From Acholoe squamosa (taxonomy: Eukaryota > Annelida > Polychaeta > Phyllodocida > Polynoidae): DNA of 64,000 bases. Made by a program: the position numbers and the translations under genes. The stretch is from NCBI GenBank assembly GCA_949317995.1, contig OX439044.1, positions 18,748,641-18,812,640 on the forward strand, written 5' to 3'. Below, one piece after another: positions 1 to 11,669 of the stretch (its first letter is position 1; the number at the start of each line of letters is the position of its first letter). The notes beneath the pieces are model-generated. The model was not told where the DNA came from. It saw only the letters and a list, made by a program, of their open reading frames with translations, and made no database searches.

Positions 1-350
1 GATTCCTCCTACCTCCATCACACCCAAAGAAATACTCACGGCTATGCCATTACCGACTGGAGTTGCCAGCTTAATTGCTCTCACACGAATCAAAGTTCAG
101 TGCTCGCGCAGTGCCATTTTTTATACGGTGCATTTGTCCGTTAGCGTGGTCTCGGTGAAAGATCGGCAGATGCTTTTAGATGGGGAGAGAGACGTTGGCA
201 CGTATCTGAACGTGATTGGGGACACGTAAAGTGCACTGAGCACGTTCACATGACTCTACTGCTCACAGATCGGTCTGAGCTGCTCTCCAGATATAGAAGA
301 AACCAATCCTCCATGGGCAAAGGGTGAAGTGGCCATCAAGGCAATGGGGG
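1..350. other. Unassigned DNA
   Basis: I see no gene, RNA or repeat here that I can support. The short open frame at 44-229 has no recognisable motif and a composition like the surrounding non-coding DNA. Confidence 0.5.
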
Positions 351-2022
351 CTGTACAACCGCTATCTGTATCAACAACCGCTTTCTGTACATGTAGTACT
401 ACAGATAGCGGCTAACCATCCAATCACTATCTGTGCAAAAAAATAAACTGTAGTAACCATCCAACTGCTATCTGTATCAACAACCACTATCAGGAGTAAC
501 TTTTCTGATGCTGAGTTAAGACACATTCAACCACTATCTGTATGAAAATGTTAATGCTATTTGTATCATACTGTTATATCTAGTTAAGAGGTGTTGCAGT
601 GACCAATGGGCTCAGTGTGCATGAGTGTAATGGGGTGGGTTGGGATGTATTAAGTGTTTCTCAGCTATAGTTTGTCTCTCAGCCTTTTTCATATTAATCA
701 GTTATCAGATCAATTTGGCCCAAGATGGGTCAAATTACCACAGATTGGGCCAAAGTGACTCAGATTGACACAAAATGGGTATGTAGTTGGGTCAGATTAG
801 CTCAAAAGAGGACAAATTGGGCCAAGATGGGTCAACTGTCCCAATATTGGCCCAATTGAGTAGGATGAATCCTAAATGGGTAAATTGGGTCAAATCAGGT
901 CTAAATGGGTTGAAATAGGTCACATTGACCCAACATGCATCAACCGGGCTGTGTTTGGGCCTAATTGAGTCAGATGGCCCAACAAGTCAGGAGAAGAATT
1001 ATATTAAAGGTGGGTAAAGTTGGCCCAAGGTATATGTTGGGCCACATTTAGTCAGATTGACACAAGCTGGTCTGGTCTCATTGATATTCACAATATCGGA
1101 AAAAAACAGGCAATATTGCAATGTTGAATATCGTATCGTCATATCCTCCAGGTTCTTGATATATAGGGCTATCAGTAGGTACAATAATTATTCTAAAATA
1201 ATTAGATAGATAGTTTACTTTTGATGCAAAGTGAGACTTACTGGATTTGACCTTATTGATCTGACTCAAATTGGGACAATCCTGGTCAGTTGACCATCTT
1301 GGGTCAATTTGACCTCTTTTAGATAGATTTGAACTAATTTTCTCACCTAACTTGAGTCATTCTGATTCAATTTGGGTGAATCCTGGGTAAATCGATCTAT
1401 TTTAGGCCAGTTTAAGCTCTTTAATAGGTGAAACCGACTCAGTTTGGGCCAATCTCAGGTTATTATTGATCCATCTTTGGCCAATTTAACCTAGTTTGGT
1501 TGGATTCAACCTAATCTACCCAATTTGAGTCAATCTGACTCAATTTGGCCAATACTGGGTAACTGACCCATTTTCAACCAATTTGATACAATTATATTGA
1601 ATTTGACCCAATTTACCCAACTTGAGTTAATCTGTCTAAATATAGGCCAATGTAACCTGTTTCAATCTGATTTACCAAACTTGAGTCAATCTGTCTGAAT
1701 TTGAGTCACTTGGCCTCATGTGACCCAAATTACTAACTTGGGTCAATGCATCTAAATTTGGTCCAATCCAGAGTCAATTGACCCATCTTGGACAAATTTA
1801 ATCTCTTCTGACCTGATTTACCCAACTTGAGTAAGTCCGAAAGCAACGTTGATACACTTAGCATAAGGGGAAATACTATGGCCATTTGATACAGATAATC
1901 CCTTTTTGATACACTCAATTTGATACAGATAGCATTTCTTTTATACAGATAGTGGTTGGATGGTCAACCACTAACTATAGTACTACAGATAGCGGTTGTT
2001 GATACAGATAGTGGTTGTACAG
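351..2022. mobile_element. Foldback element 1 with inverted minisatellite arms
   Basis: The outermost bases are inverted copies: CTGTACAACCGCTATCTGTA at 351 is answered by GATAGTGGTTGTACAG ending at 2022. Each outer arm (about 351-570 and 1860-2022) is built from several imperfect copies of a motif like CCACTATCTGTATCAA. The inner arms (about 700-1050 and 1245-1840) are degenerate tandem units of roughly 60-95 bp rich in GGGTCA/TGACCC, and they run in opposite orientation left and right. A short unique loop lies at about 1060-1245. No coding capacity is seen. The plan matches FB (Drosophila), TU (sea urchin) or Galileo-type foldback elements. The target-site duplication is unclear; at most GGG occurs on both sides. 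Confidence 0.7.
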
Positions 2023-2194
2023 GGGCACTGGTTGGGCTGGGCTGAGCGATAAATGTCAAGTGTCTAGACCATTTCTGGCAGTGCTTGGCAGTATCAAAAG
2101 TATCTCAGAAATAACATTATATAAATGTACCAATCCTACTGCCTTGGGGTTCACGAAGAAAAGAAATGTCGGTAAAAAACAGATAAGACAATAA

Positions 2195-2852
2195 CCGCCC
2201 TGGGCCCTTTTTCTGTACTTTTAAACGATTATGATAAAGTGTTTCTTAAGGGACCAGACGATTATTGTATGCCCACAATATTCTTTTTATGTTGTAAGAG
2301 AAACGGATTTGTATAGGATTGTACCCAACGATTATTAAAAGGGTATGTAATATTAATTATGAATGTATTTTTCTATGAATTTTCATTGAGTGGCATTTCT
2401 GATTATTCAGACAGTTACTCCTATGGAGAAACATATAAACGATTTTTATAATTTATCAAATGTAAGTCACTTCTGCAAATCAAGTTAAAAGATGAAACGT
2501 TGTATTGAAGGTGATTAAGTATGTTGAATAATGTATGCCCATATGTTTAAAAACATTTTTATACATTCCAATTGCGAATAGATGACATTTATTTGACTTA
2601 GTCCGACCTCGGGACCTCATCATAAACTCCCAATGAGAAATGCCCAAAATGGGCATAAAGATCATTTATCAACCCCAGAACTTCTCCTCATATCAAATAC
2701 AGAAATAGAATTCTTACGATTAATTACAATCCATTTCTGATCAATGAATAGAGTATATATACGATTATAAATAATCGTCCAACTCCATTTAGAAACACTC
2801 CTTGCCTCAGAAATTTGTTTGAAAAACAGAAAAAGGCCCCAATAGGCGCAAA
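2195..2852. repeat. Foldback/MITE candidate with diverged inverted arms
   Basis: GGGCCCTTTTTCTGT near 2202 is answered in inverted form by ACAGAAAAAGGCCCC near 2826-2840. Inside, GGACCAGACGATTATT (about 2250) is answered by AATAATCGTCC (about 2770). The arms are interrupted by mismatches and gaps, so this is an old or loosely palindromic element. No coding region or clear target duplication is seen. Confidence 0.4.
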
Positions 2853-2994
2853 ATGCAGTTAAGTGTGAATCAATGAGCAATGAATCAATATCATTAAAAG
2901 GTGATTGATCAATATTTGTCAATCTTAAATGCTAAAGTGTATTCTGTGACCAGTGGGAAAGACCGCCTGGTTAATGATACATAAAAGCAACCTG
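2853..2994. other. Unassigned spacer
   Basis: AT-rich spacer between two inverted-repeat elements, with no feature seen. Its last bases provide the left copy of the CCATA duplication of the next element (2995-2999). Confidence 0.4.
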
Positions 2995-2999
2995 CCATA

Positions 3000-4344
3000 T
3001 GTGGGGCCTTTACGCAACAAAAATTGTGTTATGCAGCAAAAAGCCTTTACGCAACAAAACCTATAGGGTTGGCTTATGTCCTTGCCTTTATGCAACAAAC
3101 TTATGTATAAATGCTACAATAATAATAAGGCTACAGGAATGCCATGCCTTTACACAACGAAACCTATACAGTGGTCTTATTGCTACAGGAACATGTTGCC
3201 TTTACGCAACAAACCCTATATAGTGGTCTTAGTGATACAGGAACATAATGCCTTTATGCAACAAAACCCATATAATGGTCTAATTGATACAGAACATCTT
3301 GCCTTTACATAAAAAAAACCTATACTGTGGTCTTATTGATACATGAACATCTTGCCTTTATGTAACAAAACCTATACAGCTGTCTTATTGCTACAGGAAC
3401 ATCTTGCCTTTACGCAACAAAACTATATAGTGGTCTTATTGTTACAGGAACATAATGCCTTATGCAACAAAACCTATATAATGGTCTTATTGATACAGGA
3501 ACATCTTGCCATTGCGTAACAAAACCTATACAGTGGTCTTACTGCTACAGGAACATCTTTCCTTTACGCAACAAAACCTATGTAGTGGTCTTATTGCTAC
3601 AGGATCATCTTTCCTTTACGAAACAAAACCTATATAGTGGCCTTTAGTATGAAACAAGGCTACAGGAATACCTTGCCTTTATGCAACAAACCCTATATAG
3701 TGGTTCTATTGCTACAGAAACATCTTGCCTTTATGCAACAAAACCTATACATTGGTCTTATTGCTACAGAAATACCTTGCCTTTACACAACAAAACCTAT
3801 ATAGTGTTCTTATTGATACATGAACATCTTGCCTTTACACAACAAAACTTATATAGTGGTCTTATTGCTTCATGCAACAAAACCTATATGGCATTTTCAG
3901 ACAGATGTGACAGACTATTTGCTGCCAGCTTTACACCCGACATGTAACACAGGAAACCAATGCATGGCCAATGAGGGGTATATAAGCAGATGACTAGTGT
4001 GGCCGTGATCAGTATTTGCTACTTCACAGAGAGGAAATTAGGAATCACCACTTCTATCTGCAGTAACTGCTATATCACAACCGCAAGAAGTATGCAATCG
4101 CAGCCACTACATAGGTCTTGTTGCATAAAGGCAAGGACATAAGTCCACCCTATAGGTTTTGTTGCATAAAGGCAAGTTGCTTTTGTGACATAAAGGATTT
4201 TGTTGCATAAAGGCTTTTGTTGCATAATGGCTTTTTGCTGCATAATGCCATTTTTATTGCGTAAAGGCCCCGCACAAGCCTTTATGCAGCAAAATGATAC
4301 TATTTTGCTGTGTAAAGGCATTTTTGTTGCGTAAAGGCCCCACA
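3000..4344. mobile_element. Foldback element 2 with 57-bp tandem units and CCATA target duplication
   Basis: The ends are TGTGGGGCCTTTACGCAAC at 3000 and its reverse complement ending at 4344. Both are flanked directly by CCATA (2995-2999 and 4345-4349), which reads as a 5-bp target-site duplication. The left half, to about 3900, holds roughly 15 tandem copies of a unit near 57 bp with the core CTTTACGCAACAAAACCTAT. The right arm (about 4110-4344) carries the same core inverted and somewhat expanded. A non-repeated middle part (about 3900-4110) contains GGGGTATATAAGCAG, a good TATA-box match. No convincing protein is encoded; open frames across the array only reflect the repeat. This is probably a non-autonomous foldback DNA transposon. 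Confidence 0.75.
3976..3987 (+). promoter_or_regulatory. TATA-box-like motif inside foldback element 2
   Basis: GTATATAAGCAG in the non-repeated middle of the foldback element fits the animal TATA consensus. It is the only such strong match in the element. Whether it drives transcription cannot be told from sequence. Confidence 0.3.
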
Positions 4345-4349
4345 CCATA

Positions 4350-4831
4350 AATGAATTTATAAAACCTTTCTGAAATGGCCCAATGAGCACAAGACAGCAC
4401 CAGCAAAGCCTATGGGAAACGACAGATCTGGGACAAAGCTGTGGAAATGTGCAATTAACAGGGTAGTCGTAAGGTACTAATGAGTAGGAAGAACAGTGCC
4501 GCAATTAAAGAAGATGGAATCTGAGATTCACCAGGATAAAACAGAATTAAGATGTGTAATTGAGAGAAGTTGAAACGGGTTTACTAATGGACGAAGGCAT
4601 GTTGAAAATGGTGCAATCAGTGAGACATGAAGACCATGGCTCTTATGGTTGGTTAGAGGACATAGCTTTGAAAACGCTACATGAATGGATCGAGGTGGGC
4701 ATGTGCTCGTGCCACAGTTTTTTTACACAGGAGGGGGCGGGCTAATCATGTATAATCTACGTAGGAATGGTTGCCCCTTGGATGGAGATGGTTTTCTACA
4801 GACACAGGTTATTGCATACACGATTACTCAT
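4350..4831. other. Unassigned DNA
   Basis: No gene or repeat that I can support. Two short overlapping open frames (4560-4745 and 4685-4873) show no domain signal. Confidence 0.4.
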
Positions 4832-5168
4832 CAGAGGCGTAGGAAGCAAATCTTCATTGGGGGGGCCTGGTGAGGGCACCATCGTGACCACCTTGAATTG
4901 TCGGCTGATGCGTGATGGCGTCTATATATATGCATATTTAGAATTATATAGAAAAGTGATTTTTGGGAAATTTTGGACCTGACTTTCCCATTCTCCCTAT
5001 GACATCACCATAATAATCTAATTTGAGATGTAAAGTTTTAGCTTCTTTTCCATTGTGTTTATGAGTTCTTGGAAAATATTGGCGGGGCCCAGACATATTC
5101 AGGCCCCACCTCCTTCATGATTGGGGGGGCCCAGGCCCCCCTGGCCCCCCCCTTTTCCTACGCCCCTG
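4832..5168. mobile_element. MITE with CAGNGGCGTAGGAA termini (hAT-like)
   Basis: CAGAGGCGTAGGAA at 4832 is matched in inverted form by TTCCTACGCCCCTG ending at 5168. GGCCTGG/CCAGGCC pairs and G- or C-rich runs lie just inside. The 5-bp word CTCAT abuts both ends (4827-4831 and 5169-5173). The CAGGGGCGTA-type terminus is common in hAT-derived MITEs, but hAT elements make 8-bp duplications, so the superfamily is uncertain. At 337 bp it has no coding capacity. Confidence 0.65.
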
Positions 5169-5173
5169 CTCAT

Positions 5174-5636
5174 GCAAACCAGTCAACGAAGTACCACATT
5201 AGAATACAGCAATTCTAGAACTTCAAAACAATCATTACAAAACCCCTTTACCAGTAGACTAAAATCTTCAACTATTCGGTTAGAAATCAGGGTTGCAGCG
5301 CAGGCACTCTATACCATTGAGGAAAAGCCACAGAGTCAATCCCTTAAATCAGAAAATCTATTACAGTGACACTGACTGTGGTCCCCATGGAGCTCAGTAT
5401 GTTGCAGCAATTCGTCCGCACACAGAAAAACGGCTCTGTAGTCTACACAGGTTCTAATCAGCCTCTCACGTCGACGACGGATGTGGACGTAGAATCAACA
5501 GTGATTTAAAAGCCAGCCAGTCGGCAAATCAATTGTCATTAGAAGCAGCCGATCACTTGATGGGCACCCCGCTGAAATTGGGCGTCCGCTGAAAGGCCTG
5601 TAGGTGTGGAGGGGTAGACAGAAGGACCTTACTGCT
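5174..5636. other. Unassigned DNA
   Basis: No feature I can support. The open frame at 5121-5369 starts inside the MITE end and has no recognisable motif. Confidence 0.4.
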
Positions 5637-6164
5637 GGGGTCTGTTACTAGCCTACTGTTACTCTGATAGTTCTGAGTGTGTACCTGCGTTAACACAGTT
5701 TTGAGAGGCATTTACAAGTAGGATGCAAGCAGGGAATTGAGGTGTTGCTCAGAACATACATGCAATTTTTTTTCAAAGTTCCATTAACGCAAGTACAGAA
5801 AGTTGTGTTAACGCAACTATGAGACTAGAGACAGAGTATGGTGAGTGATAAAAGGGATAATTGCCAAAAATAAGCAAGGATGTGAGTATGGTACAATGTT
5901 GCGTTAACGCAAGTCCAGCATTTATGTAAGTAGTATTATGAGTTGGTACTTTTAATCTGGCTATTAGTACCATACTAGCAACTTTTGAGCGTTCTTGCAA
6001 GTTTCGTACTTGCAAGTGGGGCGTACTTGCCAAAAAATCTAGGACACCTACTTGAGCTGTCCTAGAAATCTGAAAGTGGTGAGTACGGTACTTACAGCTT
6101 TTTCATACTTGCTGAAATACGATTACCCTACTTACCACTTGCATCTGTTCAAGTAACAGACCCC
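5637..6164. repeat. Inverted-repeat (MITE-like) candidate
   Basis: GGGGTCTGTTACT at 5637-5649 is answered by AGTAACAGACCCC at 6152-6164. The interior has several GTTAACGCAA/TTGCGTTAAC copies in both orientations and CTTGC/GCAAG words, so the segment can fold on itself. No coding region and no clear target duplication are seen. Confidence 0.4.
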
Positions 6165-7239
6165 TGGTGAGGGGTAGGTGAAGAGGGTGAATGAGGTTGG
6201 AATGGGAGAGTATGGAGTGCCGAACACCTTAGGATTGTTCAGGAATATGTAACACACTTTGGACGGTAATTCACAAAATCAAAGAGAGTCAAAATTCATG
6301 AAGAGAGTCAAAATTGCAATTCTTACCAAGATTTACTCTCCCTTCCAGTCTAGACATACATGCCTGAGAATACTCCCTTTAAATCCTCTCTTTAGAAAAG
6401 ATGTTGTAATTCATAAAACTCAACTTAGGATGTCAAACTTACTATCTATCTATACCCTTTAGAAAACTTGCCAGACAAAATGTCTGCCAGGAGTCAGGTC
6501 TGGCAAGTATTTGTTTTTGAATTGCTACATATTTTTACACTCAGAATTCTTGCCTGAAGATTCACTGACTTCACCTAAAAATCAAAAATATTCACCAAAC
6601 TTTCTGAATTAGCTTCCATATGACATGTTCATTATTGATAGCATGTGTAAAATGCAATACAGAGCAATCTACCTGGCGATGGTAAATTGATTTACACAGC
6701 TGTTATCTCTCTTTGGTTCCTTCTGGGAATTTCTGTAGACCTCATTCCATTCTGTCCCATTTCATGACGCTCAGTGTCTGAACATTTAATTCAATTGTTC
6801 ATAATCTCAGAAGACCTAGATCTTAATTTCGATCCAATTCAATATCCATGTAGTACTGCTCTAACTGCTGTCGTGCTCAGTGTTGCCCTCCACAGTATGC
6901 TCTCTGCTTTCATGCATGGCTACTTCTCAATCAATGCTTCAAATTAGGTTCTCAGTTTTTATCCTCTACTTTATCAGCAAATTCCTGCTGCGCCCGGTGC
7001 AGTCTCATTTGTTCAAACTTAAAATTGCCTGTGCAACCACTGGGAGTAGTTTGTCGACCCTAGCTGTGGTTTGTGAGAGGCAGACGACTTTTCTGAAGGG
7101 CCTTGTTGCAGCCATTGCCTCCTATTAAAGGGGCCGTCCTTGCTGACTCCAAGCACGTCGGCTCCAACGCCGTAATTGCCATCATTCAGACTCTAAATTT
7201 GTTTTCATTCAGGGGCCATTGCATGGGCTAAAGCCCGCA
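6165..7239. other. Unassigned DNA
   Basis: No gene or repeat recognised. There is a short direct duplication of AGAGAGTCAAAATT near 6283-6316. The open frame at 6880-7128 has no domain I recognise. Confidence 0.4.
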
Positions 7240-7560
7240 CCTTGCCACTGCCGGGTATCGTCTGCTCGAGATTTCCATACCTACATCCGCCATCTTAAGC
7301 ACATGTCGACTCGCACCAGCTGGGTTACTTCCGGTACCGTAGGTCCCGAATCGGCCACGAGGGGGCATTGCGATGGGCCGTTCGGCTGCCAGGGCTGAGT
7401 GACCTAAGCTAAAAGAACAATGGCGGACCTAGCCTCCCGTGAGACTTGGAGCGAGGGGTGCGAGACTCACGCGCATAACGATAATCCTCGCGATTTCGAT
7501 TGCCGCTCACGTCTTGGTGTAGTTTGGGCGTCTCCGGACGTGAATAAATCATCATCTCAA
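7240..7560 (+). promoter_or_regulatory. CpG-rich, promoter-like island
   Basis: This stretch stands out for its density of CG dinucleotides in an otherwise AT-rich, CG-poor neighbourhood. It contains ACTTCCGG (ETS-type, about 7327), CGGCCACGAGGGGGCATT (CTCF-like, 7352-7369) and an ATGGCGG context at 7420 that resembles both a YY1 element and a start codon with a good Kozak sequence (GAACAATGG). Such clustering is typical of unmethylated CpG-island promoters of broadly expressed animal genes. It is an inference; no downstream exon chain was recognised. Confidence 0.45.
7352..7369 (+). promoter_or_regulatory. CTCF-like motif
   Basis: CGGCCACGAGGGGGCATT matches the CCACNAGGGGGC core that bilaterian CTCF recognises, and it lies inside the CpG-rich island. 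Binding is inferred from the motif only. Confidence 0.4.
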
Positions 7561-7812
7561 TCTGCCTATCGTCACATCGCAAGAATAGATAGGGTGGGGC
7601 CAGCCTCTCCTGCCCGAATGGTGCCGTCGGGTTTTGTTCCTGCACAAACTCAACTTCTTCTGTGGCCAACTACAGGAAGGAAAACCTGTCTGCCCGTGTT
7701 TGTTCTGAGGAAAAGAGAGACCCTGTGCTTGACAAAGCTCCCGGATTTACGTCTTTTATTTGGGCTGAGGCCTTTAAAGAATCCCCTGACAGAAGAGAAC
7801 CAATTCCAGTAG
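7420..7812 (+). CDS. Possible first coding exon of an unrecognised host gene
   Basis: A 130-codon open frame starts at an ATG in good Kozak context (GAACAATGG) inside the CpG-rich island. Its N-terminus is MADLASRETWSEGCETHAHN. I recognise no family, signal peptide, membrane segment or repeat. A possible 5' splice site (CCC|GTGAGA, about 7439) would leave only a short first exon beginning MADLAS, with the rest of the frame intronic. A minus-strand frame overlaps at 7409-7669, so the open frame may be partly a by-product of high GC content. Function unknown. Confidence 0.2.
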   Translation: MADLASRETWSEGCETHAHNDNPRDFDCRSRLGVVWASPDVNKSSSQSAYRHIARIDRVGPASPARMVPSGFVPAQTQLLLWPTTGRKTCLPVFVLRKRETLCLTKLPDLRLLFGLRPLKNPLTEENQFQ

Positions 7813-8194
7813 CCTTAATGTTGCAATGTGCAACCAGGAATACTTTTTGAATCTTGTGAGCAATAATCGGATTCAGGGAAGATTGAAGTTTTCACTCATA
7901 TCGAAAGAGTTGCATCTAAAACACCTTGGACAAATGCGATGGTCTGAATATATTCCAGTGAGACTAGCGTTACATTGAAAAAAGAAAAAAAGTATTCTTG
8001 CTATTACATAAGGATACCACATTAAATATTAAACTAATACCTGCTTTCTTTAGATGTCTAACATATTCCTGTTTAAATACATTGCTACATGATCAAAATG
8101 CTGATATCGATATAATACATGTAGAGCTGATACCAAAGGTCAATCAACTAAATGTCACTTCCCCGATAGAGCTGCACACTGATAAAACAGGCCT
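7813..8194. other. Unassigned DNA
   Basis: AT-rich sequence without a supportable feature. Confidence 0.4.
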
Positions 8195-8790
8195 AGAATT
8201 GTTAGTCAGTACGGACTACTTTTCTATAGTCAAGTGTATCTCTCACGACTATACTTGCTATAGTCACTGATTGCTAACTTAACTTAGTCATATAGTCACC
8301 ATTATAGTCATGCATTGATGCTTAGCATCAAGTACTTAGTCACTGTAACTAAAATGTATAGTCAGCATGACCAATATCCATCCAAGGTGGCTGCTGTATG
8401 CCTTCTCCATGATGGCTAGTTGAAACTGAAAATAACTCTTGAAACACTGCAATAATCACACAATATTATGATGCATATATAGATGACTTACCTATCCCTT
8501 CATTGTCAGACATGATCAGTTTGAATGGATGAACAAGATTTAAAAGGTGAATATTAAGCCTGATTGTAAATGTCCTGATATGTCGCACTGTCTCCTTTCA
8601 GCAGCCAGCAAACTTGTGCTCTTTGTTTTTGTGCACAGAAACCTGTGACATCATCAATCTGTGAGCTCTACACATAGTCTGAATGACTATTTTCATGACT
8701 AAAATGTGACTAATGTATTTAGTCATCTGACTATGGGGGTGGGGTCAAAATATGCTTGTATAGTCAGTTCTAACTATAGGTTTTATTATC
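8195..8790. repeat. Cluster of (T)ATAGTCA words in both orientations
   Basis: The core AGTCA, often as TATAGTCA, recurs many times at about 8205-8370 and again at about 8670-8780, together with its complement TGACTA. The two clusters flank a unique centre, as in a decayed foldback or MITE, but I could not fix exact ends or a target duplication. Confidence 0.35.
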
Positions 8791-10469
8791 ATTGCATGTT
8801 GTGCGAAGGGCTCAGCTATAGGTGGCTGTTTTAATATCAAGGGGGATGGGAGCATATGGGCGGAGGATGGGCTTTAGAGACCCTCAGGTATTATTGATGA
8901 AATTCATTCAGCCAGTGAAAATCCCAGCCCCTGGGAAGGACATGGCCTGCCAACTTATGCTGTTTACCTTCGCCACTGGTGGACGCCGGGTCAACATTAA
9001 GGCTAAGGCCGCAAAATGCCAGGTGCCGAGAACAAGTTTGTCTTCAGTATTTGGGATGGGCAGGAGTAGAGGGGTTGAGAAGGATATTATGGAATTGGTA
9101 GCTGACGTTTGTTGAGACAGTGCAGGATGAGAGGGGTGTCCTTTTATCAGCTTGGCCGGCTTATAGAGGATGAATTGAATGCCACTGCTTGGTATTAACC
9201 TGCATGGGTGCTGGCTTGTTACTCTCAAGCGATTTAGACTCTGTCCTCATTTCTTGCTGGTACATTTGACAGATAGTGTAGAGTTGGTGATCTAAAACAA
9301 GTGGAGCCTTGCGAGACAAAATGGATGCGCTCGTCATCCATCCCGTTATGTCACTATAGGTAAGTCCTCCGGTAGTATAATGTACGTGTGTGGGGGTGGG
9401 AGGGGAAGGGGTCTCAAGATTGGTGGGAAAGACAGCTCTGAGCTTGAATGTAATTGAATTGATGGATTGCGTTTTACGTCTTTATCTGGAAAGTACACTA
9501 CTTACACCGCGTGTACCTTGCTGATATCCATCAATCACTCTGGCAGAAGAAGAAGCCCTGCCTACAGGAGCTGTGTATTAGCCACTGGAGGAAGGGCCCA
9601 GACAAATCCTCCTCCAGTGTCCCACTACTCACAGGGATATCTTCCCTCGTTCAATATTACCCCTCTAACGATTTACAGCCCCCCTCTCACCTCTCTTCAA
9701 TCGAAGAAAAACCTGGAGAGAAGATGGAACAACCGTCACATCAATAGAATCAATGGCACAAACCAGCACCAAAAGGGAATGAATCAATACATCTTTGAAT
9801 TAAATATTCTGTAGAAATATTGCAGGATTCCCTTGTTGCATGGTGCTTCAGATTGTCCATTAGTAAATCCTTGTATTCTCCAGAATGGAACTAGAAAGTT
9901 GCATGGAGGGACAATTCAAGTATCCGTCTCTAGAAATCTGACCACTACCTAGAGCGCCGTCCAGATTGAAATGGACTTCCCCTTTCATGATACGCAAATA
10001 GAAGTGGAGTATGTAATGAAAAAAACAGATAGTGTCTAGACCCAATTTACTATTGTACCCGGTTCTCTGAAAGTCTGAGTGATTACTTCTTCAGCAATTT
10101 CGTTAGTATATTGCAATTACTTACAAAGATCTAGTACCACTAACTCGGGACTTCTAAATGCTGTGAATATATGGGGTTTCGTCATATAACAGATTTTAGG
10201 GGAGTTGCATTTGGGTTGTATATAGTTAAAACTTGGAAATCAAGTATGTGTAAATGATATGGCAGCTTATATAACATTCGTTCTTGAAAAACATCCGACA
10301 AAATATTCCCCTGTCCTCTATCAGGCACATGTTGGCTAATTAATTCCATGGTCAATATATCCATTTCCAGTACTGGATTTACTTATGAAGTCACTAGCTT
10401 TTTGACATTAGATATCGAAATGCTCAGCTATGGGGTTAAGAAGGTATAAGCCAATGTACACATCTGGAG
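8791..10469. other. Unassigned DNA
   Basis: Several open frames of 60-115 codons occur (for example 8822-9115 and 9467-9814), but none shows a motif I recognise and they overlap on opposite strands. No repeat structure was seen. Confidence 0.4.
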
Positions 10470-11190
10470 GGTGTTGCTCCTATTGTAAAAAGAGCTGTGA
10501 GTATGTGCCCTCTTTTCTAAACAAGTCATGCACTGCTTCACCATTCACTCACCACATTAGTCTGAAAAGTCACCTGCCTTGTTTAAAATAGAGAGAGAGC
10601 TGCGCTACCAGGTACCTACTCATGTCACATGCTCTATAGTTTACTATACTGGCTGATTCTCCCAACTAGGTACCTACACAAATCCCCCTTTTTTAGCACC
10701 ATACTTGAATGACCACTTGTGAGCAACAAAAGGGACAAGTTATAGCGACATGAAAAGAAAGGACTGGAAAGGAGGGCATTTCTAGCCAGCTCTTCCTTTT
10801 ACTATAGGAGCAACACCCCCAAGAGCTGCAACTTGACGTGCTGAAAAGTAATTAAACAGGAAGATGTTGCACATAGGGGACAAGGTATAGTTTTGCCTAA
10901 GAAGTGCCTCACCTGCAGCAGTAACTTCCTTTTTGGTCCTGACTTTTTTTCATTTTGCACAGAAGTGCTCATGTCAGGCAGTTACTTGTACCATTAAATG
11001 GAGATGATAGCTACCCAAAACAAGAGCACGAAAAAGAGAGTAACATAGTAAGGTACCTGCTTGTACAATAGAATCTTTAAAAAGAACCAGGTGGCTTTTC
11101 AGTCTAATATGGTGAGTACAAGCTGAATGGTTGGCAGAGTGACATTCTGAACTGAGGTACCTACTTAGTGTGCTCTTTAGTTCTCAACAG
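10470..11190. repeat. Foldback candidate with two nested inverted pairs
   Basis: GGTGTTGCTCCTATTGTAAAA (about 10471) is answered by TTTTACTATAGGAGCAACACC (10796-10816). CCACATTAGTCTGAAAAG (about 10552) is answered by CTTTTCAGTCTAATATGG (about 11094). GGTACCTAC-type words recur throughout. Pieces resembling the right part (CACCTGCAG, CTTTCAGTCTAATGTGG) reappear in the duplicated block at 31900-32090, so this is a dispersed family. No coding region. Confidence 0.45.
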
Positions 11191-11669
11191 TCTCCAGCAG
11201 TACCAAATGTTGCAGTGTCGTCTTCATCATTACATGGGTCCTACTTGGGTTCTGTGTATATTTAAGGTTAAATTATTCATGGGCAAGACAATGTCAATGT
11301 AGGTCTAAAATGTCAAGAAAATGTAAACCAGTAACAAATTGTACACTGTACCACATATTTATAAGAAGTAATGGTCTGATAATTGGGTACTTGAAAGTTA
11401 ACATTTCAAAGAAAGCGTGGATCTATTGTCTATTTTTATAGTGTCAACGGATCGTTACATGTCATCAAGTGAGGTAACAAGAGTCCAGACAATTCAGTTG
11501 ATGACCCAGCTTTATTGTAAGATTGGCATGAGAGTAATCAATACAGTGTAACAGTATGGTACTCGCCAGTCTCACCAAGCTATATCCTGGGACCAAGGCA
11601 CCTGAGTGTCATAGGGTCGAGGGTTGGAGAAGAATAAGATACCCTGAGTGGGTTCTGCCTGTTTATAAA
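11191..11669. other. Unassigned DNA
   Basis: No gene or repeat that I can support. Confidence 0.4.

Noticed and set aside
2999-3947. Open frames of 60-90 codons across the 57-bp array
   Set aside because: They repeat the same peptide phrase in different frames (the unit is about three times 19 codons) and come from the tandem repeat, not a gene.
8822-9115. 97-codon frame with a Gly/Arg/Lys-rich sequence
   Set aside because: An overlapping minus-strand frame, no motif, and no splice or promoter context; too weak to call a gene.
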